A DNA stretch of 64,000 nt from Actinomycetota bacterium. Lineage in GTDB: Bacteria > Actinomycetota > Aquicultoria > Aquicultorales > Aquicultoraceae. The first letter of the stretch is position 1; every line of letters starts with the position of its first letter. Shown here piece after piece: positions 22,577 through 29,872 of this stretch. The notes under the pieces are model-generated. The model was not told the DNA's origin. It made no database searches and saw nothing but the letters and a program-made list of their open reading frames with translations. The stretch covers positions 1 through 64,000 of the forward strand of contig JAGXSZ010000007.1 in the NCBI GenBank assembly GCA_018333515.1, in the 5' to 3' direction. Both the position numbers and the translations under genes were made by a program.

Positions 22577-23311
22577 TTAGTCGTGTTGAATTTGATCAAT
22601 ATATTTAGCGACAATTTCTTTAACATATTCTGGCAAAGGTGCGCCAGTATTTTGGGATTGGTATTTTAATCTTTCATAGTCGTCCACTTCGTCCTCTTCC
22701 CAAATAATATCAGCGCGCCTTATTGAGCGTAATGCAATGTGCTGGTAATCTTCGGGTTTGCCCCAATAGCATTTCAAACAAATTTCTGAAAGCTTTTCGC
22801 CCATCCAATTTGGACAATGCTCGCATGACCAAGATTTCGCTCTATTACAAGAGCCGCAAAGAAGCATATAATCTGCTAGCTCTCTATCAAAAACACTCTT
22901 TTCGCCTGCAACCTCATAGGGGACTCTGTGATCAACCTGCAAATACCGAGACTTAAAATGTCCAGAACAAACGTAGCACTTACTTTCGTTAGCTGCATAA
23001 AGAGCTTGCTTAAATTCCTTTGAGATTATTGCTCTACCAGCAAGCCTTCCATTCTGGATTTTTGATAAATCGCCAAAACCATAAGCTGCTATTGATCGCC
23101 CTTCTGAAGATTTCACATGAAAAGTGTCTAGGGGTATTCCTGCTTCGCGAACATCGCGAGCTGCACGAGGCGGATGATTATAACCATAGGTTTTTTCTAA
23201 ATCCTCTGTAGTTATAAAACCGTGCTTGAGAATATGGTCAATCACAACTCTTGCTCGCTTATTGGTGATTGACCCCAATAACGCCATGAACTCTGAAGGT
23301 AATTCTTTCAT
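22577..23311 (-). CDS. HNH endonuclease, probable type II restriction enzyme
   Basis: 244 residues. The HNH/zinc core is CYVCSG, then LQVDHRVPYE, then MLLCGSCNRAKSW, with a second Cys cluster (CEHCPNW, CLKC). An N-terminal segment resembles a helix-turn-helix (HGFITTEDLEKTYGY). It lies 10 bp downstream of an adenine methylase on the same strand, the arrangement of a type II restriction-modification pair. It could also be a solitary homing-type HNH nuclease. The 22229-22576 gap has no credible gene. Confidence 0.8.
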   Translation of the reverse strand: MKELPSEFMALLGSITNKRARVVIDHILKHGFITTEDLEKTYGYNHPPRAARDVREAGIPLDTFHVKSSEGRSIAAYGFGDLSKIQNGRLAGRAIISKEFKQALYAANESKCYVCSGHFKSRYLQVDHRVPYEVAGEKSVFDRELADYMLLCGSCNRAKSWSCEHCPNWMGEKLSEICLKCYWGKPEDYQHIALRSIRRADIIWEEDEVDDYERLKYQSQNTGAPLPEYVKEIVAKYIDQIQHD

Positions 23312-23321
23312 ATAAGAGCAC

Positions 23322-24236
23322 CTATATAATAGACAATTGGTGGTTATTTAATGCGATACTTAATGTAGCCGACTTACGGATAGAACTATCAAGGCTCTTT
23401 AGAAGAGCAGGCGATAAATAAAGCGATTCATAAGACACATGGTCTCTACCTAAAAGCGTGGCCTGAGACGAGCGCCCCACATTTACCTCAATACGGTGTA
23501 AATTAAGTGCCTCTGGCAACAACTCGCCATGCATCTTGTCGCCGGTTCTTCCATCATAGCTTATGATAAACGATATTTCACGCTCGACCAAGTCACGCAA
23601 GGCCGAAACGAATTCAGGAAAATCTATACCCGCATAATAACGTGAGTCACGATTCCCACAAGTGCCTTGATATGGTGGGTCCATGTAAACAAGGTCGTGT
23701 TTCGTGGATTGTCTTAATACTTCTTGGTAATCCAAGGAATTTATCTTTATCCTACTTTTTAATAGACGAGATACGTTAAGAATATTTTGTCGCATATTAA
23801 TAGGGTTTCTGCCCTTCCTTCGGTTATCAGGACTCTGGTTAAACTCACCATTTGAGTTATACCTTATTGAAGCCTTTACACAACGGGCCAATAGATAAAG
23901 AAAGTAGTCTGCCCTCTGCGTGGCATTGAACTTATCTCGAACAAGCTTATAAAAATCGCGTTCTTGCCCCAGCTGTTCATTCCAAAGCTTTTCATAATTA
24001 GCAGCAATTCTTTCTGGATGATTTATTATCTCATCGAAGAGCATCATTAAGGGCCTGTTTATATCATTGATAAAAAAACTATTACATTTACTATATGCAG
24101 CAGCAGCTATAGTTATCGCTGCCGATCCAGCAAACGGTTCAATCAAAGTCTTAATGCCTGACGGAAAATGGTCCAGTATGAATGGTGCGAGATTTCTTTT
24201 ACTTCCTTGATATGGAATCGGGTGTGGTAATCTCAA
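23322..24236 (-). CDS. D12-class DNA adenine methyltransferase
   Basis: 304 residues. The AdoMet site IPYQGSKRNL is near the N-terminus, FAGSAAITIAA is motif I, and the catalytic DPPY occurs as YMDPPYQGT. This order is that of Dam/M.DpnII-like (alpha-class) N6-adenine methylases. The start is TTG at 24236 behind AGGAGG. With the downstream HNH gene it would make a restriction-modification system protecting the element or host; target sequence unknown. The 24237-24690 gap contains no gene I can support. Confidence 0.88.
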   Translation of the reverse strand: MRLPHPIPYQGSKRNLAPFILDHFPSGIKTLIEPFAGSAAITIAAAAYSKCNSFFINDINRPLMMLFDEIINHPERIAANYEKLWNEQLGQERDFYKLVRDKFNATQRADYFLYLLARCVKASIRYNSNGEFNQSPDNRRKGRNPINMRQNILNVSRLLKSRIKINSLDYQEVLRQSTKHDLVYMDPPYQGTCGNRDSRYYAGIDFPEFVSALRDLVEREISFIISYDGRTGDKMHGELLPEALNLHRIEVNVGRSSQATLLGRDHVSYESLYLSPALLKSLDSSIRKSATLSIALNNHQLSII

Positions 24237-24690
24237 TTATTGCCTCCTCATTTAAGTCTACTATTGTGACTAAAAAGCGCATCGATTTGTATATATCTTT
24301 TCATAGAAATTGAGAGTTAAACCTATTATACAAGCAATTGCAATTTAAATAAACTGACTGTTCAGACGAGCTACTACTTTGAATTAAGTCAAAGCTGAGA
24401 ACACATCCCTTTATTATAAGACAGTAATCTAATTGTCGCTGAAAAGCGCTTATAGTATGACGACCCATTAAGCAGTATGCATAGTGTTAATGTTTGTATG
24501 GATTTCATGGTTGATAGAACTGGCCGGGTTGTTTTGGACAGCAAAGCGCAATTCTTAGGTGATAAACCGCTTTAGCCTAAACCGCTGTCGACATATCTAA
24601 TTGTCGTTTAAGCGGCGTTGTCCGATGTAGCAAAGCAAACCTTGCCTTGAGGCTTCCGTCCACTAGTCCTGACTTAAGTCGACTACGTCT

Positions 24691-25026
24691 TTAAGAGATC
24701 GGAATAGTTAAGCAGAGCCTGTGTAAGAAATAGGTGGCTGATTGAGACCGAGAGCAGGAACCGACAGCAGGGGCGAGACCTCTATGCTTCGCTTGAAATG
24801 TCACGCACCCCTCTTGCCAATATTGCCACTTACCAACAACTGGGAAGTGCCTTAAACTACTCTTGAGTATTTCTATAAGTAACTTTTTCTCTTCTCTAGT
24901 GAGGTCTGCAAGAATTCGTTTTCCAGTTGCAAGGTCGCCATCAATTTTCTCACCCTGCTTTAGGATTTCTTCCTTCTTTGCTCCTGTTGATATAGAGTGA
25001 CCACCGAAGATTCGCATACCTGGCAT
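24691..25026 (-). CDS. Hypothetical protein, uncertain
   Basis: 111 residues. The first 65 (KKEEILKQGEKIDGDLATGKRIL, then EEKKLLIEIL) look like an ordinary helical protein, whereas the last 40 are compositionally odd, suggesting a frameshifted or worn tail. It is divergent from the 25169 gene. No family recognised, and it may be a pseudogene. Confidence 0.4.
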   Translation of the reverse strand: MPGMRIFGGHSISTGAKKEEILKQGEKIDGDLATGKRILADLTREEKKLLIEILKSSLRHFPVVGKWQYWQEGCVTFQAKHRGLAPAVGSCSRSQSATYFLHRLCLTIPIS

Positions 25027-25168
25027 AGGATAATCCTTTCACTTAGTGGGCAGCTCCTATGATATAACAGCGAACACATGTTTGTATATAATAAATTGTT
25101 CCTGCAAGCAGGAGTTTGCATACAGTCGGTGAAATATATATGCACAAAGATGCAAAGGCGTAATTATT

Positions 25169-25420
25169 ATGACTAAAAAAGCAGATTACCTACGTATCCC
25201 AATCACTGTGCCGCCAGATATGGTCGAGGAACTTGAGGATCTAAGCCTTAAGGCTAAGGTTACAGGCGGCAAAAAGCTTGCTAATACTGAGCTGGTACGA
25301 GCATTTGTGCGCTTTGGATTAGCATCTGGCTTTGACATAGACGGATGTAAAAACGAGGACGATGTATTGGCGGCAATTGAGCGAGTTGTGGCTAATAAGC
25401 AAAAGGGGAAATCTAAATAA
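25169..25420 (+). CDS. Small ribbon-helix-helix-like protein
   Basis: 83 residues. DYLRIPITVPPDMVEELEDL followed by a helix (TELVRAFVRFGLASG) has the strand-helix-helix shape of RHH DNA-binding proteins. The C-terminus is lysine-rich. Possibly a copy or excision regulator of the element. It converges on the radC gene with 11 bp between stops. Confidence 0.6.
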   Translation: MTKKADYLRIPITVPPDMVEELEDLSLKAKVTGGKKLANTELVRAFVRFGLASGFDIDGCKNEDDVLAAIERVVANKQKGKSK

Positions 25421-25431
25421 ATGATGTATGG

Positions 25432-25908
25432 CTACATCCACTCCTGCTCCTTCAGGCTGGCAAACGACTTTTCTCCGACAACTATATGGTCAAGCACCTC
25501 AATGCCGACTATCTTTCCGGCATCTCTGATTCTTCCCGTAACGACAACATCTTCTACCGATGGGGTTGGGTCTCCACTGGGGTGGTTATGGCATAGTATA
25601 ACGGCGGCCGCATTGGCCAAAATAGCTCCCTTGAAAATCTCCCTGGGATGAACCACCGATGAATTTAGGCTCCCGATAGAGACGACTTCATAGGAGATAG
25701 CCCGGTGCTTTGTATTCAGGTGGATACAGATGAAGCTCTCTCTATCCAGGAAGGCGAGCTCTTGCACGAAGGGCAGCTTGTAAACATCTTCAGGACCTGA
25801 AATCTCCTGATAGCGGGTGGCGGTGTTCTCTCTTAGCACCGAGAGCGATAGTTTCTGTATGTATTTAATCTTGCCCTCACCATTACGGGGTACCTTTTCA
25901 CTATCCAT
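25432..25908 (-). CDS. radC: RadC-like JAB/MPN metalloprotein
   Basis: 158 residues. The metal site is present as ILCHNHPSGDPTPSVED. It lacks the helix-hairpin-helix N-terminus of chromosomal RadC, as is usual for RadC proteins of mobile elements. Biochemical role is unsettled. Its ATG follows the serine recombinase stop by one base, so the two are one operon. Confidence 0.88.
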   Translation of the reverse strand: MDSEKVPRNGEGKIKYIQKLSLSVLRENTATRYQEISGPEDVYKLPFVQELAFLDRESFICIHLNTKHRAISYEVVSIGSLNSSVVHPREIFKGAILANAAAVILCHNHPSGDPTPSVEDVVVTGRIRDAGKIVGIEVLDHIVVGEKSFASLKEQEWM

Positions 25909-25909
25909 G

Positions 25910-27358
25910 CTAGATTTTCCACCTTATCCTTACACGCGCAGGCCCAATGCCTTTTTCAATAATGATTTCATCGATAAAGAGCCGGTAAATCTGGTTTTTC
26001 TCCTGCGGGGTAAGCTGAGGCCAGATTTTCTTGGCATCAAGCATAAGCTCGTAGCTGCCCTTTAATTTTTCTTGCTCAAGGTTGCGAAGTTTGATGCGGT
26101 CTTGTTCAACCTCAAGGTTCCTGCCAATCATTTCTAATTCCTCTTCAATCTCACAGAGCCTCTGAAGCAGTGGCTCAATGGGTTTATTAGGCATCATGGC
26201 TATAGCGTTGGTCAGTCGCTTTTGTTGTGATTCAAGGCTTGATTTTTTGCGTTTTAGTTTGCTGATGGCACCCTGTTCTTTCGGGGTGATTTTTGCGGCT
26301 TCTTGGTTTACCATGCTGTTTAGCCTGCCAAGGTTTATCCGGGCAAATAGTGCCTCTTCGACAACGCCTTCGACAATATGCACCCGGATGTTGTTTCCGT
26401 TGGGGCAGGTATTTTTATACTGGCGATTGCGACAGATATATATAAGGCATTTCTTGCCTCGTTTAAAAGAGTGAAACCGGGTCATGGTGCCATTACAGCT
26501 TGAGCATTTAATAAGGCCGGATAGCGCATTTTTAGCAGAGATGGTCTGCGCCGGCAGTCTGCTGTTTTCCCTTAGCTTTGCTTGCACCTTCTCCCAGGTA
26601 TCAATGTTTATAATGCCTTTATGCTCACCGAGAAGCTCCCCATTGAGCGGGGTTTTGCCGATTAGGTGCGGCGAGCGCAAGACTCTTCTGAGAGCGGTAT
26701 TGGTCCACTCAGCGCCCATCTTGGTGGGTATGCCTTCACGGTTCAAGGCAAAGGCGATTTGGCGAAGCGTTGTGCCATCTAAATATTCTCGCACGACCCT
26801 TTTTACAACCTTGGCTTCTTTTGGGTGAGGCACGAGCTGGCGCTTTTCTTTATCAGCCTTAAACCCATAGGGCTCATTACCACCTCTCCATCTGCCGTTT
26901 TTAACTAAGTGGCGCTGGTTGTCTTTGGTGTAGTCGCTCATCAAATCGGAATAAAATTGGCTGATAAGCGCCGTCATTCCCCGGTAAAGTTGGCCTTGAG
27001 CTGATGTGTCAAACTCCTCTGATGTCGAGACAAAGTCAACGCCGTTTTGCTCAAGCGTGGCAATGTCATTGAAGATATCGCGCAAGCGCCTGCCAAATCG
27101 GCTGAGCTTATAGACCAAGACGACGTCAAATTCATTCAGGCGCCCCATCATTTCCTGGTAAGCAGGACGATTGGTAGTTCTTCCGGAGAAGTCGATGTCT
27201 CGGAACACTTCAACGAGCGGCCAGCCCTCTTTGGAGCAGCGCTCTTTAATCTTTTCTATTTGAACGTCAGGGGAAATGCCGCTCTCTTCGTTCTCCTTGC
27301 TAACGCGCACATAACCTGCCGCTCGTTTTGGTTTGCTAAGAGTGGCTAACTTATTCAT
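25910..27358 (-). CDS. Large serine recombinase (integrase)
   Basis: 482 residues from the ATG at 27358. The catalytic N-terminus is AAGYVRVSKENEES (Ser in YVRVS) with the Arg-rich KLSRFGRRLRD. A recombinase domain follows (EPYGFKADKEKRQLV, then NREGIPTK). Then come a zinc ribbon (CSSCNGTMTRFHS with a later CRN/TCP pair) and a coiled coil (SKLKRKKSSLESQQKRL). This is the integrase architecture of phages and integrative elements. It is the only integrase in the element. A perfect palindrome covers its start codon. Confidence 0.93.
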   Translation of the reverse strand: MNKLATLSKPKRAAGYVRVSKENEESGISPDVQIEKIKERCSKEGWPLVEVFRDIDFSGRTTNRPAYQEMMGRLNEFDVVLVYKLSRFGRRLRDIFNDIATLEQNGVDFVSTSEEFDTSAQGQLYRGMTALISQFYSDLMSDYTKDNQRHLVKNGRWRGGNEPYGFKADKEKRQLVPHPKEAKVVKRVVREYLDGTTLRQIAFALNREGIPTKMGAEWTNTALRRVLRSPHLIGKTPLNGELLGEHKGIINIDTWEKVQAKLRENSRLPAQTISAKNALSGLIKCSSCNGTMTRFHSFKRGKKCLIYICRNRQYKNTCPNGNNIRVHIVEGVVEEALFARINLGRLNSMVNQEAAKITPKEQGAISKLKRKKSSLESQQKRLTNAIAMMPNKPIEPLLQRLCEIEEELEMIGRNLEVEQDRIKLRNLEQEKLKGSYELMLDAKKIWPQLTPQEKNQIYRLFIDEIIIEKGIGPARVRIRWKI

Positions 27359-27369
27359 AAGAATAAGTT
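27348..27369. promoter_or_regulatory. Palindrome over the serine recombinase start codon
   Basis: AACTTATTC at 27348-27356 and GAATAAGTT at 27361-27369 form a perfect 9-bp inverted repeat with a 4-base loop, and the ATG lies inside. It may be an operator or an mRNA hairpin that hides the start, keeping integrase expression low. No Shine-Dalgarno is seen upstream. Confidence 0.55.
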
Positions 27370-27462
27370 TACGCCGTATCTTGCACAATGAAAAGTATTT
27401 TTAATGTGTGCAAATTTTGCGGTAAAAAAGAGACCCACAAAAGGTCTCTTGATAGGTAGGCT

Positions 27463-28596
27463 TCAATCCTTACCTTTCTTGTTTTTTTTCTTGGGCTCAG
27501 GGTAGCTTGGCCAGTTTTTCCTTATTTCCCTATACTCCTTGCTACCATATCGCTCTTGCATATATTTGCTTCTGGCAGCATCTTGGCATGTTTGGCCGCA
27601 GTATTTTGTCTTCATACCGCGCTGAAAGGGCTTATCGCACACTAAGCATTTTATAAAAGGTCTTTTTGTTCGAAAGGCATCGTATAGTTCGAAATAGGCT
27701 TGAAGTATAAAGTCAACGCCGTGCACCCTAAAATAGCTATCTTTGGTGTGAAAATAAAGATACCCGTTATGTTTGCCATCGCTTGTTACAAATTCCGGCA
27801 AGATAAAGCGGTGAGCGAATTCACCAACAATTATATCTTTGGGTCGCTTGATTTTCTTGGTAATATCCACAGGCGTAAAGACTTCAACCAGACAAGGGGA
27901 GACCCTTTCAAGATAAGCGCTTATCGTTCTGATAAGCATTGTTCCCTCTATGTGTGGCTGTAGAAAGGGTCCGACATTTGAGTCACGCTGGCCATGGAAG
28001 TAAAGCTTATCTGAAAAATCGGCAGCGATATCTGCTAGGTATTTGAAGCGCTCGATAGTTTGACCAATAATATTTATATATTCTTTATGAGTAAGGAATA
28101 TCGTGTGCTTCAATTTTGGTCCGAAGAATGCTTCTGTCGCACCTTTGCTAAAATGCCGACAAAAAGGCTCCTTGCTCTCTGGTGACAGCTCTTCACGTCT
28201 TAGCCTATCGTATGATTTGTTGAACTTCATAATTTCTTCGTTTGTGGGGTGGTGATAGCCCGCAATTCTTTGTTTGACGTAGAAGTTTCTAGAAAGGAGT
28301 TCCTCAGCAAAAGTACCTACGTTTACGTCCAGCTCTTTTAGCCAATCGAGTTCAACGCGCACCATGGTTAGCCATTTAACCTGAGAGGAGGCGCTGGTTT
28401 CACCGGTAGGGATATTAATGAAGTATGGGTAGTGCTCGAATATAAACCTTTCAAGCTCTGTCTGGTTAGCCACATCAAACTTCAGGAGAGACTCATAGTA
28501 CTTGTTTTTCTTAAGCTTTTTTTCTGGATAGCCTTGCTCTCGGTCGATTAAGTCGAAGTAGTCAAAGAAATCCAGCGTTACTTCATCGTCATCCAC
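27463..28596 (-). CDS. Hypothetical protein with C-terminal zinc finger
   Basis: 377 residues from the GTG at 28596, chosen because AAGGAG sits at the right distance; an upstream ATG at 28659 is in frame but lacks a ribosome site. Most of the protein is alpha-helical with no recognised domain. The C-terminus reads CLVCDKPFQRGMKTKYCGQTCQ, followed by basic residues, a treble-clef-like Cys4 finger of the kind that binds RNA or DNA. A lysine-rich tail ends it. Unknown role in the element. Confidence 0.7.
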   Translation of the reverse strand: MDDDEVTLDFFDYFDLIDREQGYPEKKLKKNKYYESLLKFDVANQTELERFIFEHYPYFINIPTGETSASSQVKWLTMVRVELDWLKELDVNVGTFAEELLSRNFYVKQRIAGYHHPTNEEIMKFNKSYDRLRREELSPESKEPFCRHFSKGATEAFFGPKLKHTIFLTHKEYINIIGQTIERFKYLADIAADFSDKLYFHGQRDSNVGPFLQPHIEGTMLIRTISAYLERVSPCLVEVFTPVDITKKIKRPKDIIVGEFAHRFILPEFVTSDGKHNGYLYFHTKDSYFRVHGVDFILQAYFELYDAFRTKRPFIKCLVCDKPFQRGMKTKYCGQTCQDAARSKYMQERYGSKEYREIRKNWPSYPEPKKKNKKGKD

Positions 28597-29096
28597 TTGC
28601 TTCTCCTTGATAAAAAGTCTGTTGTTGTAACGATAACAGATTAAACCAAATTTGCACACACTATTATTAACAGTAAATGTGCGATATATTTCTTAGTTTT
28701 TGATTTTATTGGGTTATAATCCTTGTGGATGGCAAAACAACTAACGAAACGGAAGGAGTGATAGATAGCATATGCTTTCGTGCGGTGAAAATAGGAAAAG
28801 CCTCCGTAATCTTGCCGGACTCCAGAGGCTTTCAAGCGAAGAATATTAGGTCTCTTCGCCTCTAAGTTTACCTCGAAAAGTAAAAAAACAAAACCCCCTT
28901 TTATTTAAATGCAACTTTTAACCTTAGGCATTTTAACTATCTGCACTTGGTTTGTGCCAAAAAACCAGATACCAAGTCCTTAGTTAAGCCTTGCCTAAAT
29001 CCAATGCAAGGTCCTGGATAGCTGTTCTTTGACAATTCAATATCGGTAAGTAAATCACAGGTTTCTCAAGTAGTTATTGCAAAGGAGGTGATAATC
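28597..29096. other. Divergent intergenic region with leader
   Basis: Non-coding for long ORFs. A TATAAT lies at 28715-28720. AAGCCTC near 28798 and GAGGCTT near 28825 form a hairpin inside a possible 35-codon ORF behind GGAAGGAG (about 28760-28866), which I cannot confirm. A TTGACA occurs near 29031, and AAAGGAGG ends at about 29089 in front of the CHC2 gene. Confidence 0.4.
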
Positions 29097-29480
29097 ATGA
29101 GATTCGGTGAATTTGTCAAACAAGTAGCCGATGCCAACCCACTTGTTGATACCATCAGTAAGTATGGCAGAAGTCCTATGTCGGAATACCTTGATCTATG
29201 GAAAACGTATTGCTGTTTTCACAGAGATTCATACGCTAGTCTCAAAGTCTATAAGGACAGTCCAAACCAGTTTTGGTGCTTTTCGTGCCCTTCGAACGGA
29301 GATGTATTTGACTTTATGGCACGGCTCAAGAAAACAACGCGCCTCGGTGCCCTCATCTTTCTGGCTATCAAATCAAAAATCGAAATTCCAGAAACGTTCG
29401 ATGATATAGATCCTGTTTTAGAAGCAAGGATTCTGGCGGCGAAAGAGCGGTTTTGCAGAAAAAAGCGCAGCAAGAAATAA
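29097..29480 (+). CDS. Stand-alone CHC2 (primase-type) zinc-finger protein
   Basis: 127 residues from the ATG at 29097; a GTG nine bases earlier overlaps the strong AAAGGAGGTG ribosome site and is unlikely. Zinc ligands C39, H42, C61 and C64 (CCFHRDSY, then FWCFSCPSNGDVFDF) match the DnaG CHC2 finger, but no TOPRIM follows. It may recognise initiation sites for the primase encoded 0.4 kb downstream, which has its own finger at the same residue spacing. Confidence 0.8.
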   Translation: MRFGEFVKQVADANPLVDTISKYGRSPMSEYLDLWKTYCCFHRDSYASLKVYKDSPNQFWCFSCPSNGDVFDFMARLKKTTRLGALIFLAIKSKIEIPETFDDIDPVLEARILAAKERFCRKKRSKK

Positions 29481-29567
29481 ATAGGCGCAAACAACCTTGC
29501 AGCATCGCTCCTGGTAGCCGGGCTTGTACACCATCGCCCAGGAAGCATTTCACGAAAGGAGGCAGTG

Positions 29568-29744
29568 ATGGAACAAAGCGAGGAGCAACATGAGGCCTAC
29601 AGAATAACCGCGTCTATATTGGCCAATGCGATGCTAAGAGAGACGGTCGATGTTTCTGTTCAAAAGGACAAAGAAGGAGGTGAGAAAGAAAAGATCGAGC
29701 AAGCAGAAAAGAACTCCCGGGCATCTGGTTTTGCAGGCCCTTAG
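29568..29744 (+). CDS. Small acidic protein, 58 residues
   Basis: ATG at 29568 behind GAAAGGAGGCAG; translation starts MEQSEEQHEAYRITASILAN and ends SGFAGP. It is highly charged and helical. No family recognised. It sits between the CHC2 protein and the primase-helicase and is probably co-transcribed. A perfect inverted repeat begins within its last codons. Confidence 0.6.
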   Translation: MEQSEEQHEAYRITASILANAMLRETVDVSVQKDKEGGEKEKIEQAEKNSRASGFAGP

Positions 29745-29785
29745 CCCGGGAGTGGTATGCCAGAGGGGTCACGACATGTGGCCCC
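29713..29785 (+). terminator. Two consecutive hairpins before the primase gene
   Basis: ACTCCCGGGC (29713-29722) and GCCCGGGAGT (29744-29753) are perfect complements across the end of the 58-codon gene. GGGGTCAC (29765-29772) and GTGGCCCC (29778-29785) form a second stem followed by a T-rich tract. They may terminate or attenuate transcription into the primase gene. Confidence 0.5.
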
Positions 29786-29872
29786 AGGCTTCTTTAATTT
29801 TACTTTATTTCAGTTGAAGTTCGAAATGTAGTCACAATTGTAGAAAAATAGCCTGAATTGGAGGTTGTAAAC

